The notes beneath the pieces were generated by a model, which worked only from the letters and a program-made list of their open reading frames with translations, had not been told where the DNA came from and did not search any database. The position numbers were made by a program, and so were the translations under genes. From Candidatus Gastranaerophilales bacterium (lineage in GTDB: Bacteria > Cyanobacteriota > Vampirovibrionia > Gastranaerophilales > JANQFW01), in contig JANQHM010000068.1 of NCBI GenBank assembly GCA_028282645.1, positions 1 through 33,152 of the forward strand: a DNA stretch of 33,152 nucleotides, read 5' to 3'. Positions 16,318-24,067 of this stretch are shown piece by piece (within the stretch, counting starts at the first letter, position 1; the number at the start of each line of letters is the position of its first letter).

Positions 16318-16917
16318 TTATGATAGATTAGCTACGATTGCTTGAATATCAACGTTTTCATCAGCAGCTTGCGCCAATGCATCAATATCACAAGCTTTAA
16401 CCAAGTCGTATGATAATTTGTCAGCTATTATTTGGTTGATTTTATCAATTGCTACAAAGTGAGATTCAGGTATAGCTTCAGAATTTTTTAATTCTGCTAC
16501 AAATTCCTGACTAACTTTACCAACGTAATCACGTATTTCCTGGCCTGCAAGAGTTATTTCATCTTGAGCGTTGTATTTGCTTTGAAGATCAGCTATTACA
16601 TAGTTTGCTTTGCTTAAAGCTGTTTGTTGCCAATCTGCTAAGTCTGCATAGTAAGGTTTAACAGTACCTTGTAGTTTGCCGACAAATTTATATAATCTGT
16701 CACAAGATAATGTTATTGCGCCGTCAGCCATGAAGTCTGCTTTAAGGTCTTTCATTTTTTCTATTACATTGTCAAAGTAGTATGCTTTATTAGTCATAAA
16801 AGCTTTGAACTGGTCTGCCATTTCTCCAAATACAGCTTGCTCTTTTTTTGTATAAGGCTCATGGCTTTTGAAAAAGTCTTTTGCTAGTTTCATTACCGTT
16901 TCTTTTACTTTTAACAT
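16318..16917 (-). CDS. Unrecognised helical 199-aa protein
   Basis: I do not recognise it. The sequence is predicted-helical throughout, of mixed charge, with no signal peptide, membrane segment or Cys cluster, which suggests a cytoplasmic protein. AAGGAG lies 7 nt before the ATG, one of the best ribosome sites in the window, so it is probably well translated. Its stop is only 4 nt from the convergent stop of the TIM-barrel gene. Ala-, Asp- and Lys-rich composition is like that of its neighbours, with no sign of transfer. Confidence 0.75.
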   Translation of the reverse strand: MLKVKETVMKLAKDFFKSHEPYTKKEQAVFGEMADQFKAFMTNKAYYFDNVIEKMKDLKADFMADGAITLSCDRLYKFVGKLQGTVKPYYADLADWQQTALSKANYVIADLQSKYNAQDEITLAGQEIRDYVGKVSQEFVAELKNSEAIPESHFVAIDKINQIIADKLSYDLVKACDIDALAQAADENVDIQAIVANLS

Positions 16918-17121
16918 TAGTGTTCTCCTTCTAAAATCTTACTTTACTACTTATGTTTGAGCTAAATAAAAAATTAACTTTATATTATGTAGTGTTGTAA
17001 AAAATAAAACTTCAGGCATGCCCTTATTTTCTTATTTCAAATTGTTAATAATTAAATAGTAACTTGTCTAGCAAAATTGTAAAAAAGTTTTATACATAAA
17101 GTTTAGAAGGATAACATGGTA

Positions 17122-17192
17122 GCCTTTTAGACTTTTATTCTATTAGCTTTTACTCGATTGAATAATCTGAAAAGTATTTTTGAACTGATATA
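17122..17192 (-). repeat. R2-c, truncated copy of repeat R2
   Basis: On the minus strand TATATCAGTTCAAAAATACT and then TTTCAGATTATTCAATC match the left ~70 bases of R2-a, including the left arm of its stem. The right arm and right end are lost. It begins 1 nt after the stop of the GGDEF gene, in that gene's direction. Confidence 0.6.
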
Positions 17193-17193
17193 A

Positions 17194-19143
17194 TTATATT
17201 TTTTTATCTGTTGTAACGCTGTTTTTAAGTTTTTCCACAATCTCGACAAACATATGTACTAATCTTTCGTCCCATTTAACATTTGCACCTTCTTTTAGTA
17301 ATTGTATTGCCAGTTCATGCGCCATTGCCTTTCTGTAGGGACGGTCGCTTGTCATTGCAAAGTAAGCGTCTATAACAGATATAATTCTTGAAGCCAATGG
17401 AATTTGACTGCCTTTTAATTCTCCGGGGTATCCTGTTCCGTCCCAGCATTCCTTGTAGCTTTCCATTATATTTACTACGCAGGCGGAGGGCTTTAACGGT
17501 TTGAGAATTTCTTTTGCCTCGCTTACCGGATGTTTGATAATTCTTTGTTTTTCTTCATCATCTAACGGACCCGGCTTTAAAAGAATATCTTCCGGTATCA
17601 TCATTTTGCCCACATCGTTTAATAAGATTGCAAGCTTTAGACAATCTTTTTCACCTCTTGACATATTTAGCCTTTTTGCCATTTCTGCGGCAATTTCTAT
17701 TTTTTGTTGAATGTCTTTTCTTTGAAAAGCCGGTTCAAAAGTAAAGGTTAGTGAGTCAACAATATAATATAAAAAGTCTTGTAAGTCCTGCTGGTCATTA
17801 GGTGCTTTTTTAAGTTTTTCTATTAAGTCATCTGCCAGTTCTTTGTTAATGGGTACTCTTTGTTTTGTTAAAATATCTACAAACGTAAGAAGGGCCATAA
17901 CCTGCCAGTTCATTTCTTCTTTTTGAGAAGCTAATTGAACTTGATTTCTGCCGTTTCTTTTAGCTTTATAAAGTGCTTGGTCCACGAGTTCTAAAATTTC
18001 ACCGATAGAATCCGTATGCCTTAAAAAAGTTGCTACCCCTACACTGGTAGTTATTGATCCTACTCCGGGCAGGGGAGAAGATTCAATTGCAATCCTCAGA
18101 CGCTCTGCAGCTACCATTGCACCTTCTGTATCAATGCCGGGAAGTATTACAGTAAACTCTTCACCTCCAAATCTTGATGGAATATCAATTGAGCGGGCGT
18201 TCATTTTTAATACTTCGCCGATTCTTTTTATTGCTGCATCTCCGGCGGGGTGACCGTAATTATCATTTATAAACTTTAAATGATCTAAATCTAATGATAT
18301 TAAAGAAAACGGCTGATTTAACCTTATTGCCCTGTCTGCTTCTGTTACCAGGCATTGATCAAAGTATCTTCGGTTATAGAGACCCGTTAGACTATCTGTA
18401 ATTGCTTGTTCTCTTATTTGCTCGAATAAATTAGCAATAGTTACCGCTAATTCCATTTGTCCTGCTAATAAAGAGAGAAAATTCTTTTCTGTATGCGTTA
18501 TTTCATTTCTTACTGATACAACTACCAAACAGCCAAAGTTATCGTCTTGCACTTTAATTGGCAATATTGATACTGAGCGTTTGTTTAACAAGTTATCCAA
18601 CGCGTTTAATTTTTTATTTTCAATATTTTGTACGGCGCAATCAAATAGTATGCTAAATTTTTTGAGATTTATTATATTGCTGCTTTGTATGGCTTCTGCC
18701 ATTGGATTTTTTTTTGTGTCATAGCATACTTCAAGATTTTTTATATCATCACCTAGTATGTCGTTAACTTTTTTAGCATACTCATTATCTGTAATTGATC
18801 TTACTTTTAGACCTTTGAACGGTCCGATTTGGTTAATTTGAAATATCATGCAGCATACATAGCCAACATCATTTGCCAGGCGGTTTACAATAGTGTTTAG
18901 CACTTCCGATAATGGCTCGGATGAATTCATTGTTGATAATATATGTTTTAGGGTTAAAATGCTTTTATTTGCCTGGTTTAATTCCAGTGTTCTTTCAGCT
19001 ATTTCTTTTTCCAGGATATAATTACGTTCAAAAACTTCTTTAAAGTTATGCACATCGTCTAAAACGCTATTTTCTAAGCGTCCAATGCGTTTTTGATATC
19101 TTTTAAGAATTCTTTTCCATCTTTTATAAAGGTTTGAGAACAT
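17194..19143 (-). CDS. GAF-GGDEF diguanylate cyclase with degenerate HD-GYP domain
   Basis: A 649-aa signalling protein. Residues ~1-65 are a basic and then coiled-coil-like N-terminus with no clear membrane segment. A GAF-type sensor spans ~75-243, GGDEF ~245-405 and HD-GYP-like ~410-640. The cyclase active site is GGEEF (326-330), preceded at the right distance by an RxxD product-inhibition site (RSID, 317-320), so it should make cyclic-di-GMP. In the C-terminal domain the HD pair is Asn-Asp (509-510, LLNDVGK) and the HHE motif is replaced by SYKE (562-565), while GYP (571-573) remains. The metal site is therefore lost and phosphodiesterase activity is unlikely. R2-c starts 1 nt after the stop. 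Confidence 0.92.
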   Translation of the reverse strand: MFSNLYKRWKRILKRYQKRIGRLENSVLDDVHNFKEVFERNYILEKEIAERTLELNQANKSILTLKHILSTMNSSEPLSEVLNTIVNRLANDVGYVCCMIFQINQIGPFKGLKVRSITDNEYAKKVNDILGDDIKNLEVCYDTKKNPMAEAIQSSNIINLKKFSILFDCAVQNIENKKLNALDNLLNKRSVSILPIKVQDDNFGCLVVVSVRNEITHTEKNFLSLLAGQMELAVTIANLFEQIREQAITDSLTGLYNRRYFDQCLVTEADRAIRLNQPFSLISLDLDHLKFINDNYGHPAGDAAIKRIGEVLKMNARSIDIPSRFGGEEFTVILPGIDTEGAMVAAERLRIAIESSPLPGVGSITTSVGVATFLRHTDSIGEILELVDQALYKAKRNGRNQVQLASQKEEMNWQVMALLTFVDILTKQRVPINKELADDLIEKLKKAPNDQQDLQDFLYYIVDSLTFTFEPAFQRKDIQQKIEIAAEMAKRLNMSRGEKDCLKLAILLNDVGKMMIPEDILLKPGPLDDEEKQRIIKHPVSEAKEILKPLKPSACVVNIMESYKECWDGTGYPGELKGSQIPLASRIISVIDAYFAMTSDRPYRKAMAHELAIQLLKEGANVKWDERLVHMFVEIVEKLKNSVTTDKKI

Positions 19144-19215
19144 TATGATATCCTAATATATATTTTATACAATTTTAGAACTTGATATATCATTACTATA
19201 ATTTTTTATACCATT

Positions 19216-20292
19216 TCATAGCGGATATGTAAACTTATCTTTTACTGCATTTAATATTATATCAGGCGTAATCAACCTGACGCACTCCATATTAAAATCT
19301 TTTCTTGGGCAATTACGCTTAAAGCAGGGCTGGCAGGCTAAATCAGCTGCAAATGCCATATGTTTATGACCATATGGGCGACTTCTGTTTTTAGCTGTAG
19401 AACCAAATATTGTAAATATTATAGGTTTGCCTGTTGCGTCGGCTATATGCGCCGGTCCGGTATCGGGTGCTACCATTAACTCACTTCTGTTAAATACCTC
19501 TATGAGTTGTAGCAGTGATGTTTTACCTACAAGAGAAGTATAATTTTTTGTCTTTGAATGTGAGACAATTCTTTCTATAAGTTCTTTATCAGAAGGTGCA
19601 CCTATAAAGACAACGTCAAAATTGTTTTGCAGCTCATCAAGCAATACAGCCCAGTATTCATCAATCCAGTGTTTTGTTCTCCAGATTGTAGAAGGGCATA
19701 AAATTGCTATAGGCTTAGTTATATCAGAGAGAAGAGATTCAACATGTTGTTTATCTTCTGTAGGTACAGGGGGAAGTGAAAATTTTACTTCATCAGTATT
19801 TGCACCCAGGTGCCTTGCCGGTTCCAGATATCTGTCTACTATCATTCGCTCAGTGTCAAATATGTCATGAGCTTTTAGTTTTTCATTTACAAAAAAGTCT
19901 GCAAATTCTCTTGTTTTGGCGTGTGCAATTCGCCTCGGGCTACCGCTCAGGAATGTCATTAAACCGCTTTTAAATAATTCTTGCAAATCTATTGCTATGT
20001 CATATTTTTTTTGTCTTAGTTCTTTTATTAGGGCAAAAAATTCTTTGATATTTTTTAGGCATTTTTGTTTTTTCCATTTTGCTTTTTGCAAAATATGTAC
20101 GTTATCAATAAGGGGATTATTTTTTATCAAATCAACGGCTTTATCTTCGACTAACCAGCCTATTGTTGAGTTTGGATATTTAGATTTTATTGCATTTAGT
20201 ATAGGCAATGAGTGTACTACATCACCTATTGCACTTAATCTGACTATTAATATTTTTATTTCTTCTCCTGAAGATTTGTTTGTGTTGTTCAT
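19216..20292 (-). CDS. Glycosyltransferase family 9 (LPS heptosyltransferase I-like)
   Basis: A GT-B fold enzyme that adds heptose to the LPS inner core at the cytoplasmic face. The N-terminal motif ILIVRLSAIGDVVHSLPIL (about 14-32) and the following GWLVED segment are typical of heptosyltransferase I. The C-terminal half has LCPSTIWRTKHW and the nucleotide-sugar site APDTGPAHIADATGKPIIFTIFG. At 358 aa it is normal length. No strong ribosome site precedes the ATG. It lies 72 nt upstream of the GGDEF gene on the same strand. The acceptor and exact donor cannot be told from sequence, so no symbol is given. Confidence 0.88.
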   Translation of the reverse strand: MNNTNKSSGEEIKILIVRLSAIGDVVHSLPILNAIKSKYPNSTIGWLVEDKAVDLIKNNPLIDNVHILQKAKWKKQKCLKNIKEFFALIKELRQKKYDIAIDLQELFKSGLMTFLSGSPRRIAHAKTREFADFFVNEKLKAHDIFDTERMIVDRYLEPARHLGANTDEVKFSLPPVPTEDKQHVESLLSDITKPIAILCPSTIWRTKHWIDEYWAVLLDELQNNFDVVFIGAPSDKELIERIVSHSKTKNYTSLVGKTSLLQLIEVFNRSELMVAPDTGPAHIADATGKPIIFTIFGSTAKNRSRPYGHKHMAFAADLACQPCFKRNCPRKDFNMECVRLITPDIILNAVKDKFTYPL

Positions 20293-20420
20293 AGCTTATA
20301 CTTTGTTTTAAAATTATACTAACTATATACTATAACACAAATAAAAAAATTATATTTACAGAGATTTTAATAAGCTGTACTGGCAGCTTGGGCTATATAC
20401 TGGAGAAGTTTTTAAAAAAT

Positions 20421-20516
20421 GAACCTCCTCGACCCAAGGGTCGAGGTATCAGCCCCATAACTTTAAACGCAAAGCTTTGCTTTGCATAAGTTAGTTACCC
20501 AAGGGTCGGGGTATTC
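20421..20516. repeat. Palindrome-rich element, IS200/IS605-end-like
   Basis: CCTCGACCCAAGGGTCGAGG (20427-20446) is a perfect 20-bp palindrome. A second incomplete copy CCCAAGGGTCGGGGTATTC lies at 20498-20516, and between them is AAAGCTTTGC/TTTGC pairing. Its GC content stands out. Short hairpins flanking a ~50-bp spacer resemble ends of IS200/IS605-type elements or their palindrome-associated derivatives; no transposase remains. It abuts the stop of the next gene. Confidence 0.4.
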
Positions 20517-20932
20517 TATCGAATAAACAATTTTTTCGCTAACGTTTGAGCCTTCTCGCAAGTAAGATTTTCAATGTCTTTAACCGCTTTAAAAAACTGC
20601 ATTGCATATTGTTTAAAGCCTTTTTCTCCTTTAAACTCTCCTATGTATATTTTAGTTCCTCCAATAAATTTGCCCTGTTTTTTTCCATTAGCAAAGTCTC
20701 TAGGAAGGTCAACTTCATAACGCACCTTCCCCGCGGCATCCTTTGATAGGTAAGGTTTTAGCGAGACAGAGTCTCTGGTAATTTCTAAATTTTCAGACTC
20801 AGCTACTTTAACTCCAGTTAAAAAATCCTTCTTAATAATAGTTCCACCAGGATATTCCTTTGTTGTTATATTATCACTTCTCTCGCTCTTTAATGGTCTG
20901 ATACCTATTCCTTTAAAGTTTATTGTGTTCAT
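20516..20932 (-). CDS. NFKGIGI-family small protein, copy 1
   Basis: A 138-aa protein of unknown function. It begins MNTINFKGIGIRPL and has the core YPGGTIIKKD and the C-terminal block IGEFKGEKGFKQYAMQFFKAVKDIENLT..AQTLAKKL. The upstream neighbour (21046-21477) has the same N- and C-terminal blocks, so the two are tandem paralogues that differ mainly in the middle. Short N-terminal 'NFKG' motifs recur in small proteins that I associate with Gastranaerophilales; their role is unknown to me. AAGGAT lies about 8 nt before the ATG, inside a leader shared with copy 2. The palindromic element begins at the stop codon and may have replaced the original end. Confidence 0.7.
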   Translation of the reverse strand: MNTINFKGIGIRPLKSERSDNITTKEYPGGTIIKKDFLTGVKVAESENLEITRDSVSLKPYLSKDAAGKVRYEVDLPRDFANGKKQGKFIGGTKIYIGEFKGEKGFKQYAMQFFKAVKDIENLTCEKAQTLAKKLFIR

Positions 20933-21053
20933 TTTAAATATCCTTTTTTTTCTTTATTTATACAACACAAATATAATACTCCAAAAAAAGTAAATAGTAT
21001 AAAAATTTTAATAAATATTTTTAAGGTTTTGAGCTATCTTCTGAATTATCTCA
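20891..21053 (-). repeat. R5, ~165-bp direct repeat (leader of copy 1)
   Basis: It closely matches 21436-21604 over the start of the gene, its AAGGAT site, the promoter region and the 3' end of the preceding paralogue. On the minus strand both copies hold TTGRAK-like and TAWWWA-like boxes 16 nt apart around TATTATATTTGTGTTG, a shared candidate promoter. This is the trace of a tandem duplication. Confidence 0.8.
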
Positions 21054-21477
21054 ACAAATTTTTCGCTAACGTTTGAACCCCTTCGTAAGTAAGACCTTCA
21101 ATTTTTTTAGCCTCTTCAAAAAATTTAATTGCGAATTGTTTAAAGCCTTTTTCTCTTTTAAAGTCTCCTATTCGTATGGGTATATAGTGGCGATAGGAAA
21201 CAGCAGGAGGACCTGACAAGGTGTCAACAGGAGAATATTTTAACTTTACGGCTCCAAGTTCGACTTTTTGTAAAAACACTTTATCTTTATCTCCGTTTTT
21301 AAAAGTTGTAGTTAACGGCTCAGAAAGATAGACCTCTTTGCAGAATTGCGAAGAACATCTTTTACTGGGATATTTTTCAATAATAATTCCACCAGGATAT
21401 GTCTTTCTTGTTATACCATCACTTGTCTCTGTACTTAATGGTTTAATACCTATTCCTTTAAAGTTTATTGTGTTCAT
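21046..21477 (-). CDS. NFKGIGI-family small protein, copy 2
   Basis: A 143-aa paralogue of the downstream gene: MNTINFKGIGIKPL, then YPGGIIIEKY, and at the end IGDFKREKGFKQFAIKFFEEAKKIEGL..VQTLAKNLLR. The middle differs and holds two Cys (SSQFCKEVY). The start was set at the MNTINFKG methionine, not 16 codons upstream, because the AAGGATATTTAAAATG leader is identical to that of copy 1. The 3' end runs into a GAGATAATTCAGAAGATAGC segment that copy 3 reads in a different frame, so the C-termini have been reshuffled. Confidence 0.75.
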   Translation of the reverse strand: MNTINFKGIGIKPLSTETSDGITRKTYPGGIIIEKYPSKRCSSQFCKEVYLSEPLTTTFKNGDKDKVFLQKVELGAVKLKYSPVDTLSGPPAVSYRHYIPIRIGDFKREKGFKQFAIKFFEEAKKIEGLTYEGVQTLAKNLLR

Positions 21478-21604
21478 TTTAAATATCCTTTTTTCTTTAA
21501 TTACAACACAAATATAATAATTCAAAAGAAATAAATAGTATAAAAATTTTAATAAATCTTAATAAATCTTTTTAAGGTTTTGAGCTATCTTCTGAATTAT
21601 CTCA
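21436..21604 (-). repeat. R5, second copy (leader of copy 2)
   Basis: Direct repeat of 20891-21053 with a few substitutions and a 10-bp tandem insertion (AATAAATCTT twice, 21551-21570). It spans the leader of copy 2 and the 3' end of the truncated copy 3. Confidence 0.8.
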
Positions 21605-21702
21605 TTGGGAATTTTACTTAATGGTTTAATACCTATTCCTTTAAAGTTTACTGATGGCGTGTGGTTTCTTTTTGCCGTTGCATTTAAATCTTGTAATCGC
21701 AT
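21559..21702 (-). CDS. NFKGIGI-family remnant, 47 aa
   Basis: A short open frame reads MRLQDLNATAKRNHTPSVNF and then KGIGIKPLSKIPNEIIQKIA and QNLKKIY. It holds the family's N-terminal motif joined almost directly to a C-terminal 'I-x-Q-x-I-A-Q-N-L-K' block like the KAQTLAKKL ends of the other two copies. About 90 residues of the middle are missing. A plausible AGGGAAG site lies about 9 nt upstream of the ATG, so it may still be translated. It is either an internal-deletion remnant or a minimal family member. Confidence 0.5.
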   Translation of the reverse strand: MRLQDLNATAKRNHTPSVNFKGIGIKPLSKIPNEIIQKIAQNLKKIY

Positions 21703-21817
21703 GTTTTTTATCTTCCCTATTATTAAAGCTGGTTATATCAATATTAGATGATAGCTTAAGGACAATATACAATATAATAGAGAGCTTTTATATCATTTAT
21801 TTTTTTATAAATTTTTA

Positions 21818-22936
21818 TTATACAAAATTTATTTTATGCGGTAGTAGATCATCTAACCAATAAGCATTATCATCTCTTTTATATACAAATACTTTACCAA
21901 TCAGATCAGTATTTTGGGCTCTGTGGTACTTAAGATAAATATGTTTATCATCTACACCAATAATTTCAATTTTACCGGAGGCGTGTGACATAACGTATTT
22001 AGCTCTTATTGCAGTACCCGAAGCATATTTTTTTGATTCTTCAAACAGGAAATAAGCTCTTGTTATAGGCACCGCATAAGGTTTATTTCCTGCTGTCGGC
22101 CTGCATTGAAATGCATAATAAGGTGTGCATCCGTTGACTGCCAGTTCATTATACAATTCTGCTAAAATATTTGAATCATCATTAACACCCTTTAAAATAG
22201 GACATTGGTTGCATAATGTTACACCGGCATCATTTAATGCTTGAATCGCGTTAATAGCTTCTTCAGTCAGCTCTTTCGGATGATCAAAATGTGTCATTAT
22301 ATATATTCTTTTTTCCGGGGTACTGTATTTTCTCAGCGTCCTTAGCAATGCATCGTCTTCTGTTATCCGCATCGGATTAAATGATGTCATTTTTGTACCG
22401 ATTCTGATTATTTTTACACGTTCAATTTTATGCAGTTCTTTAATTATATTTTCTAAACGTTCAGTTGATAATAATAACGGATCACCACCTGTTAATAAAA
22501 CATTTGTTATTTCCGGATGATTTTTAATATATTGTATTCCTATTGTCGTATCAACCGCAACTTCTGAATTGTTATCCATAAATAAGCGTTTTCTGAAGCA
22601 ATACCTGCAAACTCCTCCACATGTTTCGTTACAAAGTAATAGAGCAGTATGTTTATACTTATGCTGCACGCCAGGAGCAACAGTTATTGCTTTTTCATTA
22701 CATGCATCCAGTTGACCGTTATCATCTATTTCTGAAAGATTTGGTATAATAATTCTTTTGATTGGATCATTCGGGTTATTCCAATCAATTAAGTTCAAAT
22801 AGTAATCATTTGCCCTAAAAGAATAAATATTACAAACTTTTTTCAGTGCTTGTAGTTCATTTACCGTTAAATTTTTTACTTTATCGATGCAATTTATATA
22901 CTTTACCGTTCTTTTTTTACTCTCGATTTTAGCCAT
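21818..22936 (-). CDS. KamA-family radical SAM protein (lysine 2,3-aminomutase-like)
   Basis: A 372-aa radical SAM, PLP-dependent aminomutase family member. The [4Fe-4S] cluster motif is C106-x3-C110-x2-C113 in CGGVCRYCFRKR, followed by the SAM-binding LLTGGDPLLLS (147-157) and FQCRPTAGNKPY. Lys322 in SHASGKIEI is at the place of the PLP lysine, although the usual PGGGGK is changed to SHASGK. The length lies between EpmB and KamA. Family members move an amino group between carbons 2 and 3 of lysine or related amino acids, or modify EF-P; which applies here is open. No epmA or efp is nearby. AGGG lies only 4 nt before the ATG. Confidence 0.85.
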   Translation of the reverse strand: MAKIESKKRTVKYINCIDKVKNLTVNELQALKKVCNIYSFRANDYYLNLIDWNNPNDPIKRIIIPNLSEIDDNGQLDACNEKAITVAPGVQHKYKHTALLLCNETCGGVCRYCFRKRLFMDNNSEVAVDTTIGIQYIKNHPEITNVLLTGGDPLLLSTERLENIIKELHKIERVKIIRIGTKMTSFNPMRITEDDALLRTLRKYSTPEKRIYIMTHFDHPKELTEEAINAIQALNDAGVTLCNQCPILKGVNDDSNILAELYNELAVNGCTPYYAFQCRPTAGNKPYAVPITRAYFLFEESKKYASGTAIRAKYVMSHASGKIEIIGVDDKHIYLKYHRAQNTDLIGKVFVYKRDDNAYWLDDLLPHKINFV

Positions 22937-23152
22937 TCCGCCCTAAACTCGCTTTTCATCATAATACTAAACATTTCTATTAACCATACTACACATATTA
23001 CAATAAAGAATAATTAATTGCAAATTTCTCTTTACATTTTTTATTATTATTAAAAATTTAATAATAATGATTTAACATCAAAAAACGAACTCCTTCATTT
23101 GATAAAAAAATAAATGCAGAAAATATATTGATTGCATCTTGATATTATTTAA

Positions 23153-23524
23153 TTATTTAGAAACAATATTATTGATTTTTTTATAGGCCGCTTCCGAGTA
23201 TTTCTTCTTATACAGAATTTTGTCTTTGCTGTTCATTATTATTATGTAAGGAATTTTATTGGGTACTCTTAATCCGAGCTTTCTGGCCGTATCCAATGTT
23301 GTGTTTTGGTCTATATTTAAATTTATGATATCTACATTGGGATGTTTGTCAGTTAAATTTAACAAGTCATGCTTTGCTTGCCTGCTATCGGCATTCCAGT
23401 TTGCATAGAAAAATACTACTTTGTATTTATTTAGTGCGATTGCCGGCAAAGTAAAGATTATACAAGTAATAGCCAAGAATATGAACAAGAAAGATTTTTT
23501 ATATTTTTTAAAATAATTATTCAT
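23153..23524 (-). CDS. Secreted thioredoxin-fold protein without CxxC
   Basis: A 123-aa protein with an N-terminal signal or anchor (about 11-31, FLFIFLAITCIIFTLPAIA). The rest has the thioredoxin pattern VVFFYANW (36-43), a middle strand VDIINLNID, and the cis-proline in KIPYIII (Pro92). The active-site WCGPC is WNADS here (43-47), so both redox cysteines are gone and it cannot act as a disulfide oxidoreductase. It overlaps the DUF192 gene by 4 nt (ATGA), a sign of translational coupling, so a shared periplasmic role is likely. Confidence 0.75.
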   Translation of the reverse strand: MNNYFKKYKKSFLFIFLAITCIIFTLPAIALNKYKVVFFYANWNADSRQAKHDLLNLTDKHPNVDIINLNIDQNTTLDTARKLGLRVPNKIPYIIIMNSKDKILYKKKYSEAAYKKINNIVSK

Positions 23525-23997
23525 AATTTAATTCCTTTATTATTATTTTGCAGGTTTTTTATTAAAATTTCAAGCTTTTTATCAAAAATAATTTTTTGTC
23601 CTACTTGAATTCCATATTTTTGACAAAAGCCGCCATTTAGTTCAAGGGCGTAATCGGTAAGCACTCCGGACGGATAGATCGGGCAAGGTTTATTTTTACA
23701 TGTTGGAAGTTTGTTATATATTTTAACAATTTTGTTTTTATAAATAAAGACCAGGTCTAGTGGAAAATTTACATTTTTCATCCAAAAATTTGTTTTTTGA
23801 GGTTTATCAAATAAAAAAATCATTCCGTTTTTTTCGCGCAGGTGTGTTCTAAACATTAGTCCTTGCCTCTTTAACCGAGGAGTATCTGCAATTTCTACGG
23901 TTATGTCCATATTATTAATTTTTATATTAGCGTGATTTGCAACTGTTTTAAGCGGCAATAGCATTAAAATTAATAATGATAAAAAGATTTTTTTCAT
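23521..23997 (-). CDS. Secreted DUF192 protein
   Basis: A 158-aa protein with a signal peptide (MKKIFLSLLILMLLPLKTVA). The DUF192 core is clear: GLMFRTHLREKNGMIFLFD and FWMKNVNFPLDLVFI, followed by the usual acidic/hydrophobic strands and an ALELNGGF segment. Two Cys in CKNKPCP could form a disulfide. The biochemical function of DUF192 is not established. It lies 70 nt downstream of the KAP gene on the same strand and is coupled to the thioredoxin-like gene. AGGGAAAGG sits about 12 nt before the ATG. Confidence 0.85.
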   Translation of the reverse strand: MKKIFLSLLILMLLPLKTVANHANIKINNMDITVEIADTPRLKRQGLMFRTHLREKNGMIFLFDKPQKTNFWMKNVNFPLDLVFIYKNKIVKIYNKLPTCKNKPCPIYPSGVLTDYALELNGGFCQKYGIQVGQKIIFDKKLEILIKNLQNNNKGIKL

Positions 23998-24067
23998 CTA
24001 TAATAAAACCTTTCCCTTAGATGCATTTATTCCCTAAACTTAAACTTATTAAACTATTTATTATTTT

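Noticed and set aside
21478-21525. N-terminal extension of NFKGIGI copy 2
   Set aside because: The identical leader of copy 1 shows the start at MNTINFKG, after AAGGAT.
21654-21863. 69-codon + strand frame upstream of the KamA-like gene's end
   Set aside because: It overlaps the NFKG remnant and the KamA 3' end, has no ribosome site, and is hydrophobic only through Phe/Leu/Ile codons of AT-rich DNA.
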